Source of the DNA: Tessaracoccus sp.
GTDB lineage: Bacteria; Actinomycetota; Actinomycetes; Propionibacteriales; Propionibacteriaceae
Reading direction: 5' to 3'
Assembly: GCF_016714275.1 (NCBI RefSeq)
Contig: NZ_JADJNP010000002.1
Location: 910,122-974,121 of the forward strand
Length of the DNA: 64,000 nt
Below are positions 27,336 to 35,414 of this stretch, piece after piece. Numbering within the stretch: the first letter of the stretch is position 1; every line of letters begins with the position of its first letter. The notes below the pieces were generated by a model that saw only the letters and a program-made list of their open reading frames with translations, ran no database searches and was not told where the DNA came from. Position numbers and translations under genes: made by a program.

Positions 27336-27379
27336 CGCCCGGTGCCCGTCACCGTCGATCGTCTCTGAAGGTATTCGGC

Positions 27380-27397
27380 CTACCGCACATGCGGTAG
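27380..27397. promoter_or_regulatory. Shared operator-like site 2 (before peptide gene 2)
   Basis: CTACCGCA-CA-TGCGGTAG is a perfect 8-bp dyad and the best copy of the motif. It lies 102 bp before the ATG of peptide 2, the same distance as site 1 from peptide 1. Confidence 0.7.
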
Positions 27398-27498
27398 CGA
27401 GGTGTCCCCGTCGGGCCGATGACCGCGATGCACGGACCGGAAACGATTGCCTCAGCGGACGACAAAGGGTCGCCCCAATTCCCCGACAGGAGAAAACC

Positions 27499-27663
27499 AT
27501 GAGCAACATCGCCTTCGGCAAGAGCCTCACCGACGCCGAGCTGGCCGAGTTCAGCGGCGGCTACTGCACCGTCACCATCACCCGCGACAACAACGGCAAG
27601 GTCATCAAGGTCGAGACGAGCGGCACCACCTGCTCCAACGTCAACGTGGTCGTCCAGGCCTGA
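27499..27663 (+). CDS. Double-glycine leader peptide 2
   Basis: This 54-residue peptide has a 21-residue leader ending FGKSLTDAELAEFSGG, nearly superposable on that of peptide 1 (pattern FG-K/R-x-L-x-D-x-ELA-x-F-x-GG). The predicted mature part of 33 residues starts YCTVTITRDNNGKV and has cysteines at residues 23 and 45. AGGAGA precedes the ATG. It lies just upstream of the peptidase-exporter gene that should cleave and export it, separated by a hairpin. Confidence 0.88.
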   Translation: MSNIAFGKSLTDAELAEFSGGYCTVTITRDNNGKVIKVETSGTTCSNVNVVVQA

Positions 27664-27671
27664 CGTACCCG

Positions 27672-27714
27672 GGGCAAGAGGCTCTCGCGCCGCGGGCGCG
27701 GGGGCCTCTTGCCC
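27672..27714 (+). terminator. Hairpin between peptide 2 and the exporter gene
   Basis: GGGCAAGAGGC and GCCTCTTGCCC form an 11-bp perfect stem around a GC-rich loop. No T-run follows, so it may act as an attenuator or mRNA stabiliser that lets the peptide be made in excess of its exporter. Confidence 0.6.
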
Positions 27715-27734
27715 GGTCGAGAGGAGGAGCCCGC

Positions 27735-29873
27735 ATGCCCCGAGTACCCGTCGTCCTGCAGACTGCCGAAACCGACTGCGGCCCGGCCTGCCTCGCCGCG
27801 CTCGCGCGCGCGTTCGGGCACCGCGCTGCGCTCCCGCAGCTACGCACGCAACTGGACCCCGGCAGGGACGGCACGACCGCGCTCGCGCTGAGAGACGCCG
27901 CCGGGCCATGGGGCGTGCAGCTGAATGCCCTCCTGGCAACGCCCGACGAGGTGGCGGAGAGGATAGGCGAGCTGCCGCTGCCGTCGGTCATCCACCTCTC
28001 CCGGCAGCACTACGTGGTGGCCGACAAGGTCCGGCGCGACGGGAGCGTTCGCGTGATGGATCCTGCCGTCGGCCGGCGCACATTCGGCCGCGACGAGCTG
28101 CGGGAACAGGCGAGCGGCCTCGTGCTTGTGGCGGAGCCGTCGGAGGTCCACGATCCCCCGCCCGTCCCGCCGAAGCGACCGGCGACCCTCTTGCAGGTGC
28201 TGCGCACCGCCCGCGGCGATCTCGCGGGCGCCGGCGCCCTCTCGACGCTGCTCGCCCTCAGCGGGCTCGGCCTGCCCGTCATGACCGCGTTGATCGTCGA
28301 CGGGGTGGTCGCTGACTCATCCGGGCACGGCACGTGGCTGGCCGGTGGCATCGCGCTGGCGTTCGTGGTGGGGCTGCTGTCGTTGGCCAGGTATCTCGTG
28401 CTCGCCCGCCTGCAGCAGCGGCTCGCAGGCTCCCTCAGCACGCGGGTCGCAGGCACGTTGTTCAGCCGACACCTGCGGTTCTTCGACCGCCGCTCGGTGG
28501 GAGATCTCTTCGGGAGGGTCGAGTCGGCGCACGCCGTGCACGCCCTCCTCAGCGTCACCCTACTCGGCACGGTCCTCGACGCTGTCCTCACAATCGGCTA
28601 TCTCTCGGCCCTTGCCGTGATCGCGCCGACCCTTGCGGGGATCGCAGTGACGGGTGTCGGGGTCTCCCTCCTCGTCACCTTGGCCATCGCCCGGGCCTGT
28701 GCGAGCCTACGCCGCGAGGAAATCCTCGTCGCGGCCGAGGCGTCGACCACGATGGTCGACAGCATCGCCGGGATCGCGACACTGCGCGCATACGGCGCGG
28801 AGCCGCACATCCTCGCGGGGTGGACGGCGCTGCTGGACCGCCGCCTCGCCCTCACCAGGCGACGCGCGCGACTGAGCGCGCTGTCGCTCAGCCTGCTATC
28901 CGGCGTCATCGTCGGCACGCCGTTGGTCGTGCTGGTCGTGGCGTCCTCGTCGGACGGCTTCACGGCGGGCGCCGCGCTCGGCCTGATGGCGCTCGCCAGC
29001 GCGACCCTCGCGCCCGTGAGCTCGCTCGCGGCGCAACTCGTCCAGGCCGCGGACCTCCGCCCCATGCTCGACCGGATCGAGGACCTCGAGACGGCCGACG
29101 GCGATCGCCGCGGCGGCGCGTCCCCCGATCAACTCCGTGGAGGGCTCTCCCTGCGCGGCGTCCGGTTCCGCTACGACCGCTTCTCCGACGACGTGCTGGG
29201 CCCGATCGACGTGGACGTGCGTCCGGGCGCCAAGATCGGCGTGCTCGGGCCGACCGGCTGCGGAAAGAGCACCCTCGCACACCTGCTGTGCGGCCTCTAC
29301 GAGCCCACCGCCGGCACGATCCTGCTGGACGGCAGAGAACTCAGCGGTCTCGACCTCGCGTCCGTCCGCCGGCAGGTCGGGGTGGTGTTCCAGGACAACT
29401 GGCTCTGCTCAGGGACCATCCGTGAGGCGGTGCTCGCGGGACGCGAGCGCTATTCCGACGACGACGTCTGGCGCGCGCTCGCCCAGGCGCAGATCGCAGA
29501 GGAGCTGGCCTGCCTGCCGCTGGGCCTTGAGACCCGGCTGTCGTCCGGTGGTCAGGGTCTTTCCGGCGGGCAGCGCCAGCGCCTTGCTTTGGCTCGCGCC
29601 CTCCTCTCCAACCCGGCGATCCTCATCCTCGACGAGGCCACCAGCGCGTTGGACGCGCACACCGAACGACTGATCGACGCCGTGCTCGCCGACCTCCGGA
29701 TCACCCGCGTGATCATCACCCATCGCCTCGGCGTGGTCTCCGACGCTGACGAGCTGTGGATGATCGACCGCCGTGGCCGCCTCGTCGAACGGGGAAGCCC
29801 GGCGGAGCTCGTCGCCCGCGGCGGGCACTACGCGGCGCTGCTGCATCCGTCGTCCCCCCTCGGCGTTACCTGA
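27735..29873 (+). CDS. Peptidase-containing ABC exporter (C39)
   Basis: This 712-residue protein has three parts. Residues 1-130 are a C39 cysteine peptidase with Gln9, Cys15 (AETDCGPACLAALA), His92 (RQHYVVADKV) and Asp109 (VMDPAVG), all catalytic residues present. Residues about 155-430 form the membrane domain. Residues about 470-712 are the ATPase: Walker A GPTGCGKST, signature LSGGQRQRLALARAL, Walker B ILILDEATSALD and H-loop IITHRL. Such proteins cut double-glycine leaders and export the core peptide. GAGGAGG precedes the ATG. With both GG peptides immediately upstream, it is their likely processing exporter. Confidence 0.95.
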   Translation: MPRVPVVLQTAETDCGPACLAALARAFGHRAALPQLRTQLDPGRDGTTALALRDAAGPWGVQLNALLATPDEVAERIGELPLPSVIHLSRQHYVVADKVRRDGSVRVMDPAVGRRTFGRDELREQASGLVLVAEPSEVHDPPPVPPKRPATLLQVLRTARGDLAGAGALSTLLALSGLGLPVMTALIVDGVVADSSGHGTWLAGGIALAFVVGLLSLARYLVLARLQQRLAGSLSTRVAGTLFSRHLRFFDRRSVGDLFGRVESAHAVHALLSVTLLGTVLDAVLTIGYLSALAVIAPTLAGIAVTGVGVSLLVTLAIARACASLRREEILVAAEASTTMVDSIAGIATLRAYGAEPHILAGWTALLDRRLALTRRRARLSALSLSLLSGVIVGTPLVVLVVASSSDGFTAGAALGLMALASATLAPVSSLAAQLVQAADLRPMLDRIEDLETADGDRRGGASPDQLRGGLSLRGVRFRYDRFSDDVLGPIDVDVRPGAKIGVLGPTGCGKSTLAHLLCGLYEPTAGTILLDGRELSGLDLASVRRQVGVVFQDNWLCSGTIREAVLAGRERYSDDDVWRALAQAQIAEELACLPLGLETRLSSGGQGLSGGQRQRLALARALLSNPAILILDEATSALDAHTERLIDAVLADLRITRVIITHRLGVVSDADELWMIDRRGRLVERGSPAELVARGGHYAALLHPSSPLGVT

Positions 29874-29881
29874 GATACCGC

Positions 29882-29899
29882 GTTCGGACGATGCGGAAA
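29882..29899 (+). promoter_or_regulatory. Shared operator-like site 3 (before the kinase operon)
   Basis: GTTCGGAC-GA-TGCGGAAA keeps the central GATGCGG but has weaker arms. It lies 72 bp before the gene at 29971, so the regulatory operon may be autoregulated. Confidence 0.4.
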
Positions 29900-29970
29900 C
29901 CCGACGCGACCTTCAAGATAGTGTCGCATCCACCCCGGTTGGCGGGGCTGGTCCTTCGAGGAGGTCACAC

Positions 29971-30357
29971 ATGCCAGAGATCGACGCGCCGGGTCGGGCC
30001 CCGCAGGTCCCCGTCACCACTGTCGACGGGGTTCGCGTCCCTGGCTGGGTGGTGCGCCGAGATCTCGTCGTGGTGCAGGCGGGCGGGCTGAAGCAGCCGA
30101 TCAGCGTGACGGTCGACGGCGTCCAGGTACAGGCCGAGATCGTCCACGAGACGACACGGGACCCCGCCGACGACCAGCCGTGGACCGCGCTCGAACTCCC
30201 CGACGGCACGCTCGACGTCGTCGGCGAGTACCACCCGCCGACGCTTCCCGCAGCGCCGCGGCCCGCGCCGCCCGGCGACGGCGACCGCGTGCGGACCCTG
30301 GGAGCCCGGGTCGCGTTCTGGTGCCTCGTGTTCCCGCAACTGAGGGGATGCCACTGA
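29971..30357 (+). CDS. Unknown protein, first gene of the kinase operon
   Basis: This 128-residue protein has no clear membrane helix except a short hydrophobic patch near the C-terminus (VAFWCLVFPQL). The middle is rich in beta-type alternation (VRRDLVVVQAGGLKQPISVT). GAGGAGG precedes the ATG. It overlaps the histidine kinase start by 10 nt. I do not recognise a family. Because it is bound to the peptide exporter and kinase genes, an immunity protein or sensor accessory is a possible role, but nothing in the sequence proves it. Confidence 0.65.
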   Translation: MPEIDAPGRAPQVPVTTVDGVRVPGWVVRRDLVVVQAGGLKQPISVTVDGVQVQAEIVHETTRDPADDQPWTALELPDGTLDVVGEYHPPTLPAAPRPAPPGDGDRVRTLGARVAFWCLVFPQLRGCH

Positions 30358-31526
30358 CCGTTGGACCAGGCGCCACCCGATGGCACCTGGTCCGGTCAGC
30401 GGTCGCCGCGGGCGCGCTGGCCGTCGACCTCTGGGTATGGGGCGGCGACACCGAGATGTTCTCGGGTGGACAGGCCTCGGCAGCGGTGATCGTCGCGGTC
30501 GCCGTCGCGGCCTACTCCTGCCTCGCCGTGTGGCGCTCGGCGCTGCCGGGTTACCTCGCCCTGTGGCCGCTGTCCTTCGCGGGAATGCTCGTGCCCTCCA
30601 TCGACACCTTCGCCGGCTACCTCGTGGCGCTGTTCCTGATGGCACGGACCATGCCCCGTCCGGTGGCGCTGATGGCGCTCGTCGGCTCTGCGGCACCGAT
30701 CGCCGTCAATACCCTGACCGCCTCCCATTTCCACCCCGGCGCAGACCTCGTCTTCCTCCTGACCAATGCCGGCCTGTGGACGCTGCTCATGCTCGCCACC
30801 TGGACGATCGGCCGGGTGCTCGCGCGCAGCGACCGCCGCCTGACGACCGAGCGTCAATGGGCCGACGACGCCCGCTCGGAGGCGCTCGCCGTCGAAAGGC
30901 TGCGGATCAGCCGGGACATCCACGACATCGTCGCGCACAGCCTCACCGGGATCGTCCTGCAGGCCGCGGGCGCGCGGGCGGGCCTCGCGCGCGACACGGC
31001 GTCGAGGCAGGACATCGACCGCGCGCTCGAGAGCATCCAGTCCGCGGGCGAGCAGAGCATGCGCGAGCTACACCGCCTCTTGGGCATGCTGCGGGAGACG
31101 GATGAGACCGAGGCGCGAGGCGACGGGATCGGCGAGATCGGCCAGCTGATCGACGCCGCGCGGATGTCGGGGGTCGACGTCGTGTCGCAGGCCTCCGGCG
31201 AGCCGGTCGAGCTGGACCCGAGCATCGCGCACACGGTGTACCGGGTGGTGCAGGAGGGCCTGTCGAACGCGATGAAGCACGGCGGCGCCGGCGCGAGGAT
31301 CGAGGTGACCTGCGACTGGCTCCCGGACGCCCTCGCGGTCACGGTACGCAACAGCGCGGGCCTCGGTTCCTCCTCCGCGCCCAGCGGCGGCTTCGGCCTC
31401 GTCGGTCTGCGCGAACGCGTGAGCGTCAGCGGCGGCACCCTGGAGGCCGGCCCGACCGCCAACGGTTACCTGTTACACGCCACTCTGCCGACGAACACCC
31501 GACACGCCTCCAAGGAGCGCCCATGA
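30348..31526 (+). CDS. Sensor histidine kinase (HisKA_3 type)
   Basis: This 392-residue kinase has a polytopic N-terminal sensor of about five or six helices (residues 15-165), then the dimerisation and phosphoacceptor motif RISRDIHDIVAHSLTG, then an ATPase domain with a clear N-box EGLSNAMKHGG and FGLVGLRERV. It is the NarX/DesK-like class that pairs with LuxR-type regulators. The start ATG 30348 lies inside the end of the preceding gene with a weak Shine-Dalgarno, implying coupling. A membrane-embedded sensor without a large outer domain suits a small peptide or membrane-stress signal. Confidence 0.92.
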   Translation: MPLTVGPGATRWHLVRSAVAAGALAVDLWVWGGDTEMFSGGQASAAVIVAVAVAAYSCLAVWRSALPGYLALWPLSFAGMLVPSIDTFAGYLVALFLMARTMPRPVALMALVGSAAPIAVNTLTASHFHPGADLVFLLTNAGLWTLLMLATWTIGRVLARSDRRLTTERQWADDARSEALAVERLRISRDIHDIVAHSLTGIVLQAAGARAGLARDTASRQDIDRALESIQSAGEQSMRELHRLLGMLRETDETEARGDGIGEIGQLIDAARMSGVDVVSQASGEPVELDPSIAHTVYRVVQEGLSNAMKHGGAGARIEVTCDWLPDALAVTVRNSAGLGSSSAPSGGFGLVGLRERVSVSGGTLEAGPTANGYLLHATLPTNTRHASKERP

Positions 31527-32191
31527 CCACCGTCTTCATCGTCGACGACCAGCCACTCGTCCGGGCGGGCATCACCATGCTGCTCTCCGGGGAGCAGGGC
31601 ATCGAAGTGGTCGGCGAGGCGCCGTCCGCGATCGAAGCCCTTCCGAGGGTGCGCCAGCTGCGGCCCGACGTCGTGTTGATGGACGTGCGGATGCCCGGCA
31701 TGGACGGAGTCACCGCCACCCGTGAGCTGGTCGCCGACACGGGGTCGGATCAGCTGGTCAGGGTGCTGGTGATGACCACCTTCAACGACGAGGACATCGT
31801 GGTCGAGGCGCTCCAGGCGGGGGCCAGCGGCTACCTGCTCAAGCATGCCTCGCCGACCGAGATCGCCGACGCCGTCCGCCGGGTCGCGTCCGGCGACACC
31901 TGGCTGGACGCCACCGCCGCGACGCGGCTGGTCGAGCGGCTGCGGCCGCGCGGCGCCGACCGGACCGACGTGGCCGCGCTCCTGACTCCGCGGGAACAAG
32001 AGGTGCTGCGGATGGTCGCCGCCGGCCTTTCGAACGCCGAGATCCGGGACCGGCTCGTCCTCAGCGAGGCGACGGTGAAGACCCACGTCGCCCGGATCCT
32101 GCTGAAGACCGGCTCACGCGACCGCGCGGCGGCCGTCGCGTTGTCCTATCGCAGCGGCTTCGTACACCCGGAGGATCCCATTCCCTCCTGA
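31523..32191 (+). CDS. LuxR/NarL-type response regulator
   Basis: This 222-residue regulator has a receiver domain with the acidic pair VDDQP, phospho-Asp54 in LMDVRMPGMDG and the switch Thr and Lys (TTFNDED, YLLKHAS), followed by a LuxR helix-turn-helix, LTPREQEVLRMVAAGLSNAE and SEATVKTHVARILLKTG. It overlaps the kinase gene as ATGA. It is the natural candidate to bind the GATGCGGTAC-type sites found before the peptide genes, this operon and the secreted protein. Confidence 0.94.
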   Translation: MTTVFIVDDQPLVRAGITMLLSGEQGIEVVGEAPSAIEALPRVRQLRPDVVLMDVRMPGMDGVTATRELVADTGSDQLVRVLVMTTFNDEDIVVEALQAGASGYLLKHASPTEIADAVRRVASGDTWLDATAATRLVERLRPRGADRTDVAALLTPREQEVLRMVAAGLSNAEIRDRLVLSEATVKTHVARILLKTGSRDRAAAVALSYRSGFVHPEDPIPS

Positions 32192-32194
32192 GCA

Positions 32195-32212
32195 GTCATC
32201 CCGATGCGGTAC
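32195..32212 (+). promoter_or_regulatory. Shared operator-like site 4 (before the secreted protein)
   Basis: GTCATCCC-GA-TGCGGTAC matches site 1 in its right arm and centre (GATGCGGTAC) and in CATCC of the left arm. It is 81 bp before the ATG at 32293. Confidence 0.6.
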
Positions 32213-32292
32213 CGCGATGACCGTCACCGGCCGACGCGCCGGCCCCTCGCCCTCCGGGAAGCTGGATGCACCAGCTATCCGAGGAGGAACCC

Positions 32293-32664
32293 ATGACAAC
32301 ACGACTGCGCGTCACACTGGCGCTCGTCACCACGACGGCTGCCGCGATGGCTCTGATCGCAGGCCCCGCGAGCGCGACGATCACCGGGCCGGGCAGCGGA
32401 TCTCCCGGCGACCGGATCGTCCCCGCGCCGCGCCCCTGCCTCAAGCCGGCGTCGCCGTCGGACATCCGACAGCCGCGGCCCTGCCTGCCTGATGTACCGA
32501 CGCCGCGCCCCTGCGAATGGAACCCGGACAAGGAGCGGCGCTGCCTGTACGGCCCGTTCGAGGTCTACCTCGTCTCGGCGAAGAGCGACCTGCTCCCTCC
32601 CCTGGTGCCGGGCCCGTACGACCCGATCACCGACATGCAGGGCGGGACCTCCGTCACGATCTAG
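32293..32664 (+). CDS. Secreted Pro/Cys-rich small protein
   Basis: This 123-residue protein has a Sec signal peptide (LALVTTTAAAMALIAGPASA, cleavage after ASA near residue 32). The mature part has three PRPC repeats (PRPCLKP, PRPCLPD, PRPCEWN) and a fourth cysteine in RRCLYG. GAGGAGG precedes the ATG. I recognise no family. The upstream operator-like site places it in the same regulon as the two double-glycine peptides. Confidence 0.75.
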   Translation: MTTRLRVTLALVTTTAAAMALIAGPASATITGPGSGSPGDRIVPAPRPCLKPASPSDIRQPRPCLPDVPTPRPCEWNPDKERRCLYGPFEVYLVSAKSDLLPPLVPGPYDPITDMQGGTSVTI

Positions 32665-32800
32665 GACCTGCTACGAAAGCGGAAGATGGCCTACTACGCA
32701 GCGCCCTGGCACGCCGTCTGCTTCGTTGCACTCGTCGACGGGAGGGCCAACTAGCGTCTTCCTCCTGCGCCGTGCATACGACGCACCAGGACACTGCTCG

Positions 32801-34468
32801 CTACGGCCACCGCTTCCGCAACAGGCCCAAGCGCGGGACCAGCTTCGCGACGACGAAGCCGGCCTCGCCCTCCAGCGCGGCGGTGAGTTCGGCGGCCGTC
32901 TCGACCACCGTCGTCCGCCACCCCATGGCCGCGGCGACGGCGGCAAGGTCTAGGCCTTGCGGCGTTCCGAAGACGCGCTCGAAGCTGGCCGCGTACTCGG
33001 GAGCACCCTGCTCGAGGGTGCGGAAGATCGAGCCGCCGCCGTCGTCGGCCACCACCACCCGCAGGCGCGGCCACGGCTCCGACGGCGGGCGGACGAGGCC
33101 GCCGAGGTCGTGCTGAGCTGTCAGGTCGCCGAGCAGCACCGTCGTCGGGCGGCCGGTGGCCAGTGCGATCCCGGTCGCCGTCGCGACGGTGCCGTCGATG
33201 CCCGCCAGGCCCCGGTTGGCGAAAATGCGCGGGGGTCGTTCGGCGACGGGCGCGAGGTCGGCGGCACGGATGATGGAGCTGGCCCCGAGCACCAGGTCGT
33301 CGCCAGGTCCGAGGGCCGCGAGGACAGTCGCGGCGAGGACAGTCTGCGTGAGGGTTTCGGACCTTTCGACACCGACGAAGGCCGAGGGCAATCGAGCTTG
33401 CTCAATTGCCGAGGCCGAGGAAGGTGTTGCCGCGCGAAGCGCGATCACACGGGCGGGCGCTTCGCTTGCGGCCTCGGGATCCAAGGAACGGTTGGTCCAC
33501 TCCCCCAGCCAGGAGGCGTCCTGGGGGGCGAGCAGCACGCGGTCGGCGACGAGCGCGGCCCGGTGTCCGGGGTCGGGCCACGTGGCGCGGTCGGTCACGA
33601 CGACGAGCTCGACGTCGTCGCGGGCGAGCAGCCGCGAGACGGGGCGGGAGAGCGTCGGGTGCCCGAACACGATCACGCGTTCTATCCGCGGTCCGAGATC
33701 GGCAAGCCGCAGTCGATAGTCGGCGACGGCGTTCGCGCCGGCCCGCGCGTTGGATGACGGCTCGGCCAGCAGCGGCGCGCCGCTCACCTCGGCGAGCGCC
33801 CGGGCCTCGGCCCCCACCTCCGGCGTGGCGTCGCCCACGAGCACCACGGTGCGGCGGGCGTCGAGCTCGGCGACGCGGTGCCCCGACGACTCCGCGATCT
33901 CGAACGCGAACTCCCGGGGCGCCGGCAGCTCGCCCACCAGCGGCTCGGCGAACTCGATGTTCAGTTGCACGGCTCCGGGCTGCCGGGTCCGGGCGCCGGA
34001 GGCGACGGCGAGCGCGCGGTGCACCCCCGCCGCCCACGCGGCTGCACTGCCCGACTCGGACGACAGCCTGATGACGGCCAACGCCGCCGGGCCGAATGCG
34101 CCGGCCTGGTCTCCGCACTGGTTCGCACCCGTCCCGACGAGGTGCGCGGGCCTGTCCGCGGTGACGAACAGCAGCGGCACGCCCGCCGCGGTCGCCTCCA
34201 TGGCCGCGGGTCCGAGGTTCGCGACGGCGGTTCCCGAGGTGGTGACCACCGCGACGGGACGACCGCTCGCCTTCGCCAAACCCAAGGCCGTGAAGCCGGC
34301 CACGCGCTCGTCGATCCGCACGTGCAGCCGCAGGTCGCCCGCCCGGTCGGCGCGGTCGGCGGCCAGCGCGAGGGCGGCGCTGCGCGAGCCCGGCGCAAGC
34401 ACGACGTCGGTGACGCCCGCGCCGCGTAGCGCGTCGACGACGACCGCGCCCAGCTCGATACTGCTCAC
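32801..34468 (-). CDS. menD: SEPHCHC synthase (MenD) with an in-frame palindromic element
   Basis: This 555-residue thiamine-diphosphate enzyme joins isochorismate and 2-oxoglutarate in menaquinone synthesis. The N-terminus APGSRSAALALAADR and VTTSGTAVANLGPAAMEA, and the C-terminal GLAGIDGTVATATGIALATG (cofactor region), are typical. It starts at GTG 34468, overlapping the menC stop as GTGA. Between residues about 325 and 370, sequence ending SAFVGVERSETL is encoded by a copy of the dispersed TTCCTTG ... TCGAAAGG element (33359-33491), so part of the inter-domain region is repeat-derived. Confidence 0.92.
   Translation of the reverse strand: MSSIELGAVVVDALRGAGVTDVVLAPGSRSAALALAADRADRAGDLRLHVRIDERVAGFTALGLAKASGRPVAVVTTSGTAVANLGPAAMEATAAGVPLLFVTADRPAHLVGTGANQCGDQAGAFGPAALAVIRLSSESGSAAAWAAGVHRALAVASGARTRQPGAVQLNIEFAEPLVGELPAPREFAFEIAESSGHRVAELDARRTVVLVGDATPEVGAEARALAEVSGAPLLAEPSSNARAGANAVADYRLRLADLGPRIERVIVFGHPTLSRPVSRLLARDDVELVVVTDRATWPDPGHRAALVADRVLLAPQDASWLGEWTNRSLDPEAASEAPARVIALRAATPSSASAIEQARLPSAFVGVERSETLTQTVLAATVLAALGPGDDLVLGASSIIRAADLAPVAERPPRIFANRGLAGIDGTVATATGIALATGRPTTVLLGDLTAQHDLGGLVRPPSEPWPRLRVVVADDGGGSIFRTLEQGAPEYAASFERVFGTPQGLDLAAVAAAMGWRTTVVETAAELTAALEGEAGFVVAKLVPRLGLLRKRWP
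33359..33491 (-). repeat. Dispersed palindromic element (family 2) inside menD
   Basis: On the plus strand GGACCTTTCGACAC ... GATCCAAGGAACGG. The outer end matches the galactokinase copy over GTTCCTTGGATCCCGAGGC. It is read in frame. Confidence 0.65.
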
Positions 34469-35414
34469 CGCTCTCCCTCCAGGACCCGGCTCACCCGCTC
34501 GAACCGATCCAACCAGAACCGCGTCAGCTGCGGCCCTGCCGCGTGTTCCCGCAGCAGGTCGGCGTCCACCTCGACGTCGCGTACGGGAATCTCCCCGGAA
34601 CGCGGCGCCAGCGGGGCGCGCACCACGTCCCCGGCCAGCAGCCGCGCGGTCTCCAACCCGCAGGCGTACGGCAGGTCGGGCAGCGCCGCGGCCAGCGCGA
34701 CGCCGGCGCGCAGCCCAACCGACGTCTCCACCGCGCTCGACACCACCACCGGCAACCCCAACTCCTCGGCCAGCCGCAGGCACGCCCGCGGCCCGCCCAG
34801 CGGCTGCACCTTCAACACGGCGATGTCCGCGGCCCCTGCGACCTTGACCCGGAGCGGGTCGGCGGCGCGCCGGATGGACTCATCCGCCGCGATCGGGACG
34901 CCGAGGTCCCCGGCCCGGAGCGTGGCCAACTCCTCGACCGTCGCGCAGGGCTGTTCGACGTACTCGAGCCCGAACGCCCCCAACTCACGCACCGCGTCGA
35001 CCGCCTCCGGTAGCTCCCAGCCACCGTTCGCGTCGACCCTGATCCGCGCCGACGGCAGCGCCTCCCGCACCGCGGCAACGCGGGCCACGTCGTCGTCCAG
35101 CGACTGTCCTATGGCGGCCACCTTGATCTTCACCGTCGCGCATCCCGAGGCGACGGCACGCGCCGCGGCCTCAGCAGGCGGGAGCGCGGGAACGATCCCG
35201 TTCACCTCGACGGCTCCGCGCACCGGGACGGGCAGGCCAGCCTCCGCGACCTCACGGGCCGCGCGCGCAGCCAAGCTGCGGCCTCCTCATCGTCGTACTC
35301 GGGAAACGGGCTCCACTCGGCCCAGCCCGCCGGGCCCTCGACCAGCACGCCCGACCTCCGCGTCAATCCCCGGAACGGGACCATCAACGCGATGTCGAAC
35401 ACATGCACGGTCAT
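34465..35414 (-). CDS. menC: o-succinylbenzoate synthase, frameshifted
   Basis: MenC dehydrates SHCHC to o-succinylbenzoate. The N-terminal domain (MTVHVFDIALMVPFRG, AEWSPFPEYDDEEAAAWLRA) starts at ATG 35414, which overlaps the menA stop as ATGA. The barrel domain, with ATVKIKVA, RVDANGGW, EYVEQP and PIAADESIR (the Lys, Asp, Glu, Asp catalytic set of the enolase superfamily), is in another frame from about 35265. The switch falls in a CGCGCGCGC run (35260-35268): removing one CG unit would restore a 315-residue protein. As menaquinone should be essential here, this is either a sequencing slip or a recent mutation. Confidence 0.82.

Noticed and set aside
26974..27352. N-terminal extension of the Gfo/Idh protein
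   Set aside because: AGGAGG is correctly placed before ATG 26974, where the Rossmann motif begins. The extension would also run antisense through peptide gene 1.
27144..27663. The two small peptides as lanthipeptide or sactipeptide precursors
   Set aside because: No LanB/C/M, radical SAM or YcaO gene is near. The two cysteines and beta pattern fit disulfides better.
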